Assembly: GCA_034433775.1 (NCBI GenBank)
Contig: DAOUAI010000040.1
Coordinates: 1-15,039 of the forward strand
DNA: 15,039 bases
Reading direction: 5' to 3'
Origin: CALJTV01 sp034433775
Lineage (GTDB): Bacteria; Chloroflexota; Dehalococcoidia; GIF9; UBA5629
The notes beneath the pieces are model-generated. The model was given only the letters and a program-made list of their open reading frames with translations, ran no database searches and was not told where the DNA came from. Shown here in pieces: positions 7,947-14,118 of the stretch (the first letter of the stretch is position 1; each line of letters starts with the position of its first letter). A program made the translations under genes and the position numbers.

Positions 7947-10415
7947 ATGGAGGACTATGAAAAGCTGGGTGTTTTTTATCTGGGCAAGACTTATGACCTT
8001 GCAGCCAAAAAGTCTAAAGGCGAGTTACTCCTTTACGATTCTAAAGACCTGGTAACGCACGGGGTCTGTGTTGGTATGACTGGAAGTGGCAAGACGGGGC
8101 TGTGCATCGTGCTGCTGGAAGAGGCAGCAATGGATGGCATACCAGCTATCGTGATCGACCCGAAGGGAGATTTGCCCAATTTATTGCTCACTTTTCCACA
8201 ATTACGACCGGAGGACTTCTTGCCCTGGGTGAATGAAGACGATGCCCGTAAAAAAGGTCTCTCAGTTGATGAATATGCCAGGAAGCAAGCGGAGTTGTGG
8301 CAGAATGGGCTAACCTCGTGGGGGCAGAGCGGGGAGCGCATTGCCAGGCTGAGGCAAGCTGCTGACTTCGTCATATACACACCCGGTAGCAATGCTGGAC
8401 TACCCGTCTCTATATTGGAATCGTTTGCTGCTCCGCCTCCGTCTATCAGGGATGACAGCGAACTACTCAGGGAGCGCGTTGTCTCCACGGCGACCAGCTT
8501 ACTCGGGCTGCTGGGTAAAGAAGCCGACCCCATCCGCAGCCGGGAACATATTCTGATATCGACCATACTTGATATGGCGTGGAGAGAGGGGCGCGATTTA
8601 GACCTTGGTGCTCTGATACAGCAGATACAATCGCCGCCGATGAGCAAGGTCGGCGTGCTGGACTTAGAGTCGTTCTATCCATCGAAAGAAAGGTTTGAAC
8701 TGGCGCTACTGCTTAACAACCTGCTGGCAGCGCCAGGATTTGATATCTGGCTGCAGGGTGAGCCACTGGACATTGGTCAAATACTCTATTCGCCGAACGG
8801 GAAACCTCGCATCTCCATCTTCTCCATAGCCCATTTGAATGATTCCGAGCGCATGTTCTTTGTTTCTTTGCTGCTGAACCAGATACTGGCGTGGACACGC
8901 ACTCAGTCCGGCACCACCAGCCTGCGAGCCATAGTGTATATGGACGAAATTTTCGGTTATTTCCCGCCCGTTGCCAACCCGCCTTCTAAAGCGCCGCTGC
9001 TGACTTTGCTGAAGCAGGCGCGTGCATTCGGTGTGGGTATATTGCTGGCTACACAGAACCCCGTCGATCTAGACTACAAAGGGCTGTCCAACACGGGTAC
9101 GTGGTTCATAGGACGTTTGCAGACGGAGCGTGACAAAATGCGTGTTCTGGAGGGACTGGAGGGCGTGGCAGCTGCTACAGGCACCAAATTCGACCGGCAG
9201 GCAATGGAGGCGACTTTAGCCGGTCTGAGCAATCGTATATTTTTGATGAACAATGTGCATGAAGATGTACCAGTGATTTTTGAAACTCGGTGGGCGATGT
9301 CTTACCTCAGAGGTCCGGTGACCCGTGTCCAGATAAAGACGCTTATGGACCCACTGCGCCCCACAGTGGCTACAGCGCACCCGTTGGAGGTAACATCTGC
9401 AGCGCCTGCATATGTTGCTGGGGCAGTGCCGTCGATACAGCCGAAGACTGAACAATCTCAAAGAGGTATTGGTCCTGTGCTACCTCCCAGCATCACTCAG
9501 TATTTTGTCCCTGTTCGTGGGAGCCAGCCATCAGGACACGTGCTGGTGTACTCTCCGGCACTTCTGGGGCACTCCCAGGTACATTTTGCCGACCTGAAAA
9601 GCGGGGCTGACGTCGTTGAGGAATCTACCTATGTTACTCCGATAACCGATGCCCCAATCCCTGTGGACTGGGACAAAGCGAGCGAAGCCCCGTTCGATAT
9701 TGCTGATCTGGAGAAATCACCGGCTGCTGGAGCCGGCTTTTTGCCGCTGCCGCAGACTGCTGCCAACTCCAAAAATTACGATGTTTGGGGCAATGAGCTT
9801 GCTGGCTGGCTTTACCGGAACCGGAAACTGGAACTGTTGAAGAGCCCAACCTTAAAGGTGTTTTCCAGACCGGGGGAGTCCGAGCGTGACTTCAGGATCC
9901 GCTTGCAGCAAATGTCACACGAGCAGCGTGATGAAGCTGTTGAGAGGGCGAAACAGAGGTATGCCGCGAAAATTGCGGCACTCGAAGAAAAGGTGCGTCG
10001 TGCTCAGCAAGCTGTGGAACGAGAGGCGGAGCAGGCAAAACAACAAAAGATGCAGACGGCTATATCGGCTGGTGCCACTCTGCTCAGCGCTTTTATGGGT
10101 AGAAAAGCGCTTAGTTACTCCTCGTTGAGCCGGGGCACTACCACTGTCCGCAGTGCCGGGAGGATTATGAAGGAATCTCAGGACATACAACGAGCTAAAG
10201 AAACACTGGCGACATATCAGCAGCAACTGGAAGAACTGGAAGCTGAATTCAAGGCTGAGATGCAGAAATTGCAGACCAGGATCGACCCGCTTACCGAGCA
10301 ACTCGAAGTGACAACAATAAGACCGGCTAAGAAAGATATCTCCGTTCGCCTAGTAGCTTTAGTCTGGATGCCCTGCTGGCAGGGCGCCGATGGGAGGCTG
10401 GTGCCAGCCTATTAG
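7947..10415 (+). CDS. HerA/DUF87-like ATP-binding protein with C-terminal coiled coil
   Basis: This predicted 822-residue cytoplasmic protein belongs to the HerA/FtsK-like P-loop ATPases. Walker A is GMTGSGKT (43-50), followed by a strand AIVIDPKGD. Walker B is AIVYMDEIFGYF with Asp333-Glu334, and the sensor region is LLATQNP (Gln370), then a candidate arginine finger in WFIGRLQTERDK. From about residue 657 to 784 the sequence is strongly helical and charged, predicted as coiled coil, broken by a small-residue hydrophobic stretch TAISAGATLLSAFMGRK (about 704-721). It ends in RLVALVWMPCW. ATG 7947 is chosen because GGAGGT lies 6 bases upstream; the frame extends to a TTG at 7863, but that TTG overlaps the promoter. 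Relatives act in DNA translocation, conjugation or defence, but no partner nuclease (NurA-like) is seen here. Specific function is unknown. Confidence 0.85.
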   Translation: MEDYEKLGVFYLGKTYDLAAKKSKGELLLYDSKDLVTHGVCVGMTGSGKTGLCIVLLEEAAMDGIPAIVIDPKGDLPNLLLTFPQLRPEDFLPWVNEDDARKKGLSVDEYARKQAELWQNGLTSWGQSGERIARLRQAADFVIYTPGSNAGLPVSILESFAAPPPSIRDDSELLRERVVSTATSLLGLLGKEADPIRSREHILISTILDMAWREGRDLDLGALIQQIQSPPMSKVGVLDLESFYPSKERFELALLLNNLLAAPGFDIWLQGEPLDIGQILYSPNGKPRISIFSIAHLNDSERMFFVSLLLNQILAWTRTQSGTTSLRAIVYMDEIFGYFPPVANPPSKAPLLTLLKQARAFGVGILLATQNPVDLDYKGLSNTGTWFIGRLQTERDKMRVLEGLEGVAAATGTKFDRQAMEATLAGLSNRIFLMNNVHEDVPVIFETRWAMSYLRGPVTRVQIKTLMDPLRPTVATAHPLEVTSAAPAYVAGAVPSIQPKTEQSQRGIGPVLPPSITQYFVPVRGSQPSGHVLVYSPALLGHSQVHFADLKSGADVVEESTYVTPITDAPIPVDWDKASEAPFDIADLEKSPAAGAGFLPLPQTAANSKNYDVWGNELAGWLYRNRKLELLKSPTLKVFSRPGESERDFRIRLQQMSHEQRDEAVERAKQRYAAKIAALEEKVRRAQQAVEREAEQAKQQKMQTAISAGATLLSAFMGRKALSYSSLSRGTTTVRSAGRIMKESQDIQRAKETLATYQQQLEELEAEFKAEMQKLQTRIDPLTEQLEVTTIRPAKKDISVRLVALVWMPCWQGADGRLVPAY
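10370..10410. repeat. Two adjacent perfect hairpins at the 3' end of the ATPase gene
   Basis: GCCCTGC-TG-GCAGGGC (10370-10385) and AGGCTGG-TG-CCAGCCT (10395-10410) are each 7-base inverted repeats around a TG centre. They are inside the coding sequence, just before its stop. No T-run follows, so these are not typical terminators. Confidence 0.6.
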
Positions 10416-10418
10416 GGC

Positions 10419-10447
10419 TTGACATAGTGACTGATGGGGCATATCAT
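10419..10447 (+). promoter_or_regulatory. Sigma-70-type promoter for the 106-residue hypothetical gene
   Basis: A perfect -35 TTGACA (10419-10424) and a -10 TATCAT (10442-10447, one mismatch from consensus) are spaced by 17 bases. It begins 4 bases after the stop of the ATPase gene. The transcript would start near 10454, about 47 bases before the preferred start codon at 10501. Confidence 0.7.
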
Positions 10448-10500
10448 AGCATTAAAGAGGTGTAGAACAGCGTGGAAACGCGACGATGGAGGGAATGTCT

Positions 10501-10821
10501 ATGGAAGAAGAATGGACACCCAAGCCTTATGCCAACGAAGAGTTCCTCTCCTTTGACCGTCTTAAGAGGGCGGTGACCACCCGTGTCCTGGATAGGGCGG
10601 AGCGAGTGATGATCAAGGAGTTCCCGCTGAGCCCGGATAAGGTAAATCATATGACCGAGGAGGAATGGCAGCGGGCAAAGGAAGCGCTGCGGCTTTCGCC
10701 AGGCGCGCGGGAAGCATTCCGTAAATATCTGGAGTCGCTGGTCAATACAAAAGTAGATGCTCTGATAAAGACGGACAAGGCTGAACTCTCGTCGATGGGA
10801 GTTGCCGAGAAAAGTCTATAA
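10501..10821 (+). CDS. Hypothetical protein, 106 residues, helical and charged
   Basis: I do not recognise the family. The start at ATG 10501 (MEEEWTPKPY) is favoured because GGAGGGA (10488-10494) lies 6 bases upstream. ATG codons at 10486 and 10495 are in frame but before or too close to that site. The protein has no signal peptide, membrane segment or Cys motif. It is rich in Lys, Arg and Glu, and a central segment (HMTEEEWQRAKEALRLSPGA) looks like a helix-turn-helix-sized helical pair, but not a clear DNA-binding motif. It has its own promoter upstream and a terminator after it, so it is probably a single-gene transcript. Its position after the ATPase gene may be incidental. Coding is supported by the promoter, ribosome binding site and terminator arrangement. 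Confidence 0.7.
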   Translation: MEEEWTPKPYANEEFLSFDRLKRAVTTRVLDRAERVMIKEFPLSPDKVNHMTEEEWQRAKEALRLSPGAREAFRKYLESLVNTKVDALIKTDKAELSSMGVAEKSL

Positions 10822-10845
10822 AGTTTTTTCTCTGAGTTTAATTAC

Positions 10846-10879
10846 GGGGGAGAGGGAATGACAGTCTCCCCTTTTGTTT
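10846..10879 (+). terminator. Rho-independent terminator after the 106-residue hypothetical gene
   Basis: A 7-base stem GGGGAGA (10847-10853) pairs with TCTCCCC (10865-10871) around an 11-base loop, and is followed directly by TTTTGTTT. It lies 25 bases after the stop codon. Confidence 0.75.
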
Positions 10880-10924
10880 AAAATATGGTGCTGGACAATA
10901 TAGTCAGAAAGGTCTTTTCAACTT

Positions 10925-11116
10925 ATGGATGATGAACAGCTAAAGAAGCGCATAGAGGCTTTAGATAGACGGCTGGACAATCTGGACTCTGTGGTCACTG
11001 CTCTGGTGGAACGGGTAATGAAGCAGCCGGTAACATTGGAGGTCACTTGTCCTAAGTGTGGCAGTGTTATTCAACTGCTGCTCACGAGCAATGTGAAGTC
11101 TTCAACGAAGGGTTAG
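10925..11116 (+). CDS. Hypothetical small protein, 63 residues, coiled coil plus CPKCG knuckle
   Basis: The N-terminal half (LKKRIEALDRRLDNLDSVV) shows a heptad-like pattern of Leu, Ile and Val, predicting a short coiled coil. The C-terminal half holds a single CPKCG zinc-knuckle motif followed by a hydrophobic strand. One CxxC gives only two metal ligands, so metal binding would need a dimer, which the coiled coil could supply. A modest ribosome binding site (AAAGG) lies about 12 bases before the ATG. It follows a terminator, so it probably has a separate promoter; a possible -10 TATAGT lies at 10899-10904, but without a good -35. I do not recognise the family, and the function is unknown. 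Confidence 0.6.
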   Translation: MDDEQLKKRIEALDRRLDNLDSVVTALVERVMKQPVTLEVTCPKCGSVIQLLLTSNVKSSTKG

Positions 11117-11197
11117 GCAGGCGTTTTTAGTGCTTGTGACCTTGCGGTGGGATGACAGGGTTCTGGTGTACTGATAAACCCCCGATTGTTTTGGTTA

Positions 11198-12535
11198 TTA
11201 CAGGATAGGAAGATAGTTCTTTAGTTCGTAGTCAGTCACGTGGGTGCGGTACTTGTCCCATTCCACCTTCTTGTTCTGGATGAAATTGTCGAAAGCATGC
11301 TTTCCCAGGGCTTCTTTGACGAGTTCGCTTTTTTCAGTGAGCACAATAGCTTCGTAAAGGCTGCCAGGTAGTGTCTCGATACCCTTCTGTTTCCGTTCCT
11401 CGGGGCTCATCTCGAAGACATTTTCTTCAGTGGGTGGTGGGAGTTCATACCCTTTTTCGACGCCTTCGAGTCCTGCGGCGAGGATGACGGAAAATGCCAA
11501 GTAGGGATTGCATGCCGGGTCTGGCGACCTCAGCTCTATCCTGGTGGCGACCTCCTTGCCCGGTTTATATTCAGGAAGTCTTATGAGGTCGGCGCGGTTC
11601 CTCCGTGCCCAGGTTATATAGCATGGAGCTTCATAACCGGGGACAAGGCGCTTGTAGGAGTTCACCCATTGGTTACACACAGACGTTATCTCGGCGATGT
11701 GTTTCAGCAGTCCTGCCATGAAGCGCCTGCCAACATCGGAAAGGTGATAGGGAGCATCCTTATCGAAAAAGGCATTGCGGTCGCCTTTGAATAAAGACAT
11801 ATGCACGTGCATGCCGCTACCGTTAACACCGAAGACCGGTTTGGGCATAAAGGTGGCGTAGTAACCATGTTTTTGTGCTACCTGCTTTACCACCAATCGG
11901 TAGGTCATCACATTGTCTGCCATGGTCAGGGCATCGGTGTAGCGGAGGTCGATTTCGTGCTGGCTGGGGGCTACCTCGTGGTGGCTGTATTCTACCTTGA
12001 TGCCCATTTGCTCCAGGACGAGGATTGTTTCTCTTCTGATATCGGAAGCTATTTCTGGCGGGGTCAGGTCGAAGTAGCCACCGAGGTCGAGGAATTCCGT
12101 CTGCTCAGAATTTTTGAAGTAGAAATATTCCAGCTCGGGACCGACGTTGAATGTATAGCCCATATCAGCAGCTCGTTTCAAGTTACGCTTCAGAATATAC
12201 CTTGGGTCGCCATCGAATGGTTGTCCCCCGGGCCAGTAAATATCGCAGAACATCCTGGCTACGCCCTGTTCTCTGGAGCGCCAGGGTAGTATCTGGAAGG
12301 TGTTCGGGTCTGGCATGGCGATCATATCGCTTTCGTCCACCCTGGCGAAGCCCAGGATAGACGAGCCATCGAAGCCCATGCCGTCGGTAAGTGCCTCCTC
12401 GAGCTGGTCAGCGGTTATGGAAAAGCTTTTCAGGAAGCCCAGTATATCGGTGAACCACAACCTGATGAACTTGATGCCCTCCTCTTTACTCTTCCTGAGG
12501 ACATATTCTTTAGCCTCGTCCAATTTCTTAGCCAC
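11198..12535 (-). CDS. glnA: Glutamine synthetase, type I
   Basis: This 445-residue enzyme makes glutamine from glutamate, ammonia and ATP in the cytoplasm. Signatures are MGFDGSSILGF, the metal-binding NVGPELEYFYF and HHEVAPSQHEID, the ATP-site VNGSGMHVHMS, and RNRADLIRLPEYKPGKEVATRIELR. The length and the absence of the 25-residue insertion fit the alpha subgroup (GSI-alpha, as in Bacillus). At the position of the adenylylated Tyr of E. coli GlnA (NLYDLP) it has NVFEMS with Phe374, so control by adenylylation is not expected. The start is GTG at 12535, supported by GGAGGG 6 bases upstream; no nearer in-frame ATG has such a site. It runs convergent to the 63-residue gene and divergent from the tRNA gene. 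No regulator gene such as glnR or glnB is seen in the window. Confidence 0.95.
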   Translation of the reverse strand: MAKKLDEAKEYVLRKSKEEGIKFIRLWFTDILGFLKSFSITADQLEEALTDGMGFDGSSILGFARVDESDMIAMPDPNTFQILPWRSREQGVARMFCDIYWPGGQPFDGDPRYILKRNLKRAADMGYTFNVGPELEYFYFKNSEQTEFLDLGGYFDLTPPEIASDIRRETILVLEQMGIKVEYSHHEVAPSQHEIDLRYTDALTMADNVMTYRLVVKQVAQKHGYYATFMPKPVFGVNGSGMHVHMSLFKGDRNAFFDKDAPYHLSDVGRRFMAGLLKHIAEITSVCNQWVNSYKRLVPGYEAPCYITWARRNRADLIRLPEYKPGKEVATRIELRSPDPACNPYLAFSVILAAGLEGVEKGYELPPPTEENVFEMSPEERKQKGIETLPGSLYEAIVLTEKSELVKEALGKHAFDNFIQNKKVEWDKYRTHVTDYELKNYLPIL

Positions 12536-12581
12536 AGTTTTCCCTCCGGTGTAAATCAGGCGTAAGTAGTATTATGGTGAA

Positions 12582-12610
12582 AGTATAGGGGAGTCCGCGG
12601 TTTTCTTCAA
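12582..12610 (-). promoter_or_regulatory. Sigma-70-type promoter for glnA
   Basis: On the minus strand, TTGAAG (12610-12605) is 17 bases from TATACT (12587-12582). The predicted transcript start near 12575 leaves a leader of about 40 bases before the GTG start, containing the GGAGGG ribosome binding site (12547-12542). Confidence 0.6.
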
Positions 12611-12619
12611 GGGGGTGCG

Positions 12620-12649
12620 TTGACGATGGGTCTGAGGTATTGATAAAAT
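12620..12649 (+). promoter_or_regulatory. Sigma-70-type promoter for tRNA-Val
   Basis: TTGACG (12620-12625) and TAAAAT (12644-12649) are separated by 18 bases. Transcription would start about 5 bases before the mature tRNA. It lies back to back with the glnA promoter, 9 bases apart. Confidence 0.6.
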
Positions 12650-12660
12650 GCGGCTACCAC

Positions 12661-12736
12661 GGGCGGTTAGCTCAGCGGTTAGAGCGCTGCGTTGACATCG
12701 CAGAGGTCACTGGTTCAAGTCCAGTACCGCCCACCA
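12661..12736 (+). tRNA. tRNA-Val (anticodon GAC), CCA encoded
   Basis: The cloverleaf is complete: acceptor stem GGGCGGT pairs with ACCGCCC, D stem GCTC/GAGC, anticodon stem CTGCG/CGCAG with the loop TTGACAT, a 5-base variable loop, and T stem ACTGG/CCAGT with the loop TTCAAGT. The anticodon GAC reads Val codons GUC and GUU. The 3' end ACCA is encoded, with A as the discriminator base. Confidence 0.97.
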
Positions 12737-12842
12737 TTTAGGTAATCCCAACACCCAAAGTGATAGCCGACTTTTTGTGGCATGTCCGCAGTTGTACATT
12801 TCGTCAAAAAATTCATAAACCTGCCGTGTTCTTGCAATTGCT

Positions 12843-12860
12843 CTACCTGTTAGTAGGTAG
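12843..12860. repeat. Perfect inverted repeat CTACCT-6-AGGTAG
   Basis: CTACCT (12843-12848) and AGGTAG (12855-12860) flank GTTAGT. The repeat could be a small hairpin or an operator. It lies directly before the GGAGGAGG ribosome binding site of the short ORF at 12877. Confidence 0.5.
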
Positions 12861-12876
12861 GCGGAGGAGGGTGTTA

Positions 12877-12921
12877 ATGATTGCGGTTAGAGCTGGCACA
12901 TTGCTTGAGTGCGGAGCATAA
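12877..12921 (+). CDS. Possible 14-residue leader peptide or micro-ORF
   Basis: ATG at 12877 opens a 14-codon frame (MIAVRAGTLLECGA) ending in TAA. A near-perfect ribosome binding site GGAGGAGG (12863-12870) lies 6 bases before the ATG. A weak possible promoter, TTGTAC (12792-12797) and CATAAA (12814-12819) at 16-base spacing, lies upstream. No gene follows on the + strand within the window, so an attenuator role is not supported; a remnant of a decayed gene is equally possible. Confidence 0.25.
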   Translation: MIAVRAGTLLECGA

Positions 12922-13030
12922 CCCGGAGCCGTGACAAGAATGAACCATCAAACGATACTAGAGCTATAGGAAACCGATTGGCAAACGTAATCCACCGTCA
13001 ATAATATTCCTTAGAAAAAAATGGTGTCAG

Positions 13031-14089
13031 CTACCGCCACGATGGAAAGACATTAGCACCGATATTGGTAAGCTGGACGGGGTTACTCCCGTCAGAGTTC
13101 ATAACAAAGATTTGTGTTGGAAGACCGGCGCGGTTGGATGAAAAAGCAATTTTCTTGCCGTCTGGCGACCAGCTTGACCAACCATCGATGTCAGGACTGT
13201 TAGTAAGACGGATCTGGTTGCTGCCGTCGGTATTCATGACGTAAACTTCCCAGTTGAAGTCCCGGAGGGACTGAAAAAGGATTTTAGCTCCATCTGGTGA
13301 CCATGACGGGACCCCGTCCATCTCAGACTTCGTGATAGGTGTTTGATTAGTGCCGTCAGGGTTCATGATGTAGATTCCAGATGCCCCAGTCCGGCTTGAG
13401 AAGAAGACTATTTTCGTGCCGTCTGGGGACCATGCTGGCGATTTATCAGTACCTGGGTTTCTGGTAAGGCGTGTCTGGTTTGTTCCGTCAGCGTTCATGA
13501 TATAGATTTCGGTGTTGCCATCACGGTTAGACTCAAATACGATCTTGGTGCCATCAGGCGACCACCTTGGAGAGCCGTCATCTCCAGTATGTTGGGTCAG
13601 TCTTGTTTGATTGCTACCGTCAGCATTCATAACGTAGATTTCATAGTTGCCATCGCGACTTGAAGCAAAGGCGATCCTGTTCAACTGGAAAACTGGTGTG
13701 GTGAACTGCCAGCCTTCTGACCAGAGTGATGTGCCGCTGGCATTTGAAGCGTTCATCCTCCAGTAATAGGCAGTTTTCCAGTTGAGCCCTGATGTCACCT
13801 CATAGGATGTACCAGTTATCCCTGTCTTTTCCAGGACCACATTGGTGAAGGCTGGATCGGTTGCCACCTGCAGTCCGTAGGAAGTTGCACTGGGCGAAGG
13901 ATTCCACTCTAGCTTAACTGTCAATCCAGAAACAGTACTCTCATTTGTTGGTGAGCTTAAAACCGGGGCAGCAGGAGGGCTTGGTACTGACGGTGGAGCT
14001 TGTGTGGGCTGCGGGGTACAGGCCGTACTTAGGACGAGGAGCGTTCCCAAAACAATGGTCAGAGCAATGAGAAATCGGAGTATAAGCAT
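13031..14089 (-). CDS. Lipoprotein with Fn3-like module and PD40 (TolB-like) beta-propeller repeats
   Basis: This predicted 352-residue exported lipoprotein starts with a hydrophobic signal ending in LVLSTAC (Cys24 as the lipid-bearing residue). A Pro-rich linker (about 25-42) follows, then an Ig/Fn3-like module (about 43-132) ending in SLWSEGWQFTTP. The rest is a propeller of five PD40 repeats of about 43 residues, each with an IAFxSxRDG strand, an EIYVMNxDGxNQTRLT strand and a PxWSPDGTKI turn. The ATG at 14089 is chosen because AGGAAGG lies 6 bases upstream. An upstream GTG at 14122 overlaps the stop of the preceding gene and would put charged and polar residues before the signal. Such propellers usually bind proteins or glycans at the cell surface; no enzymatic residue is evident. 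It follows a paralogue on the same strand with a 29-base gap, so the pair is likely co-transcribed. Confidence 0.88.
   Translation of the reverse strand: MLILRFLIALTIVLGTLLVLSTACTPQPTQAPPSVPSPPAAPVLSSPTNESTVSGLTVKLEWNPSPSATSYGLQVATDPAFTNVVLEKTGITGTSYEVTSGLNWKTAYYWRMNASNASGTSLWSEGWQFTTPVFQLNRIAFASSRDGNYEIYVMNADGSNQTRLTQHTGDDGSPRWSPDGTKIVFESNRDGNTEIYIMNADGTNQTRLTRNPGTDKSPAWSPDGTKIVFFSSRTGASGIYIMNPDGTNQTPITKSEMDGVPSWSPDGAKILFQSLRDFNWEVYVMNTDGSNQIRLTNSPDIDGWSSWSPDGKKIAFSSNRAGLPTQIFVMNSDGSNPVQLTNIGANVFPSWR
13709..13780. repeat. 72-bp direct repeat, copy 1
   Basis: Identical base for base to 14968-15039. It encodes the end of the Fn3-like module (WKTAYYWRMNASNASGTSLW onward) in the complete PD40 lipoprotein gene. 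Flanking bases on the 3'-coding side (the propeller) differ. Confidence 0.95.
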
Positions 14090-14118
14090 AATCCACCTTC
14101 CTAAAATAATTTTGAAAA

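Larger units (their letters stand above)
12737..13030. other. Intergenic region without a confident gene
   Basis: These 294 bases between the tRNA and the PD40 gene hold no long open frame. They contain a perfect inverted repeat, a 14-codon frame with a strong ribosome binding site (both listed separately), and a run of A residues at 13014-13020 that reads as a T-run downstream of the minus-strand PD40 gene. The hairpin before that T-run is weak, so a terminator there is uncertain. Confidence 0.6.

Noticed and set aside
11801..12289. A long plus-strand open frame opposite glnA.
   Set aside because: It lies wholly inside the glutamine synthetase gene on the other strand, has no ribosome binding site and resembles no protein family.
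12675..12893. The 11-base string GCGGTTAGAGC occurs in the tRNA-Val D-arm (12675-12685) and again at 12883-12893, suggesting an integration scar.
   Set aside because: An 11-base match is expected by chance in 15 kb, it lies in the D-arm and not at the usual 3' or anticodon attachment point, and no integrase or element is present.
13014..13045. Possible terminator after the PD40 lipoprotein gene on the minus strand.
   Set aside because: There is a run of seven T residues, but no stem of more than about 3-4 bases before it.
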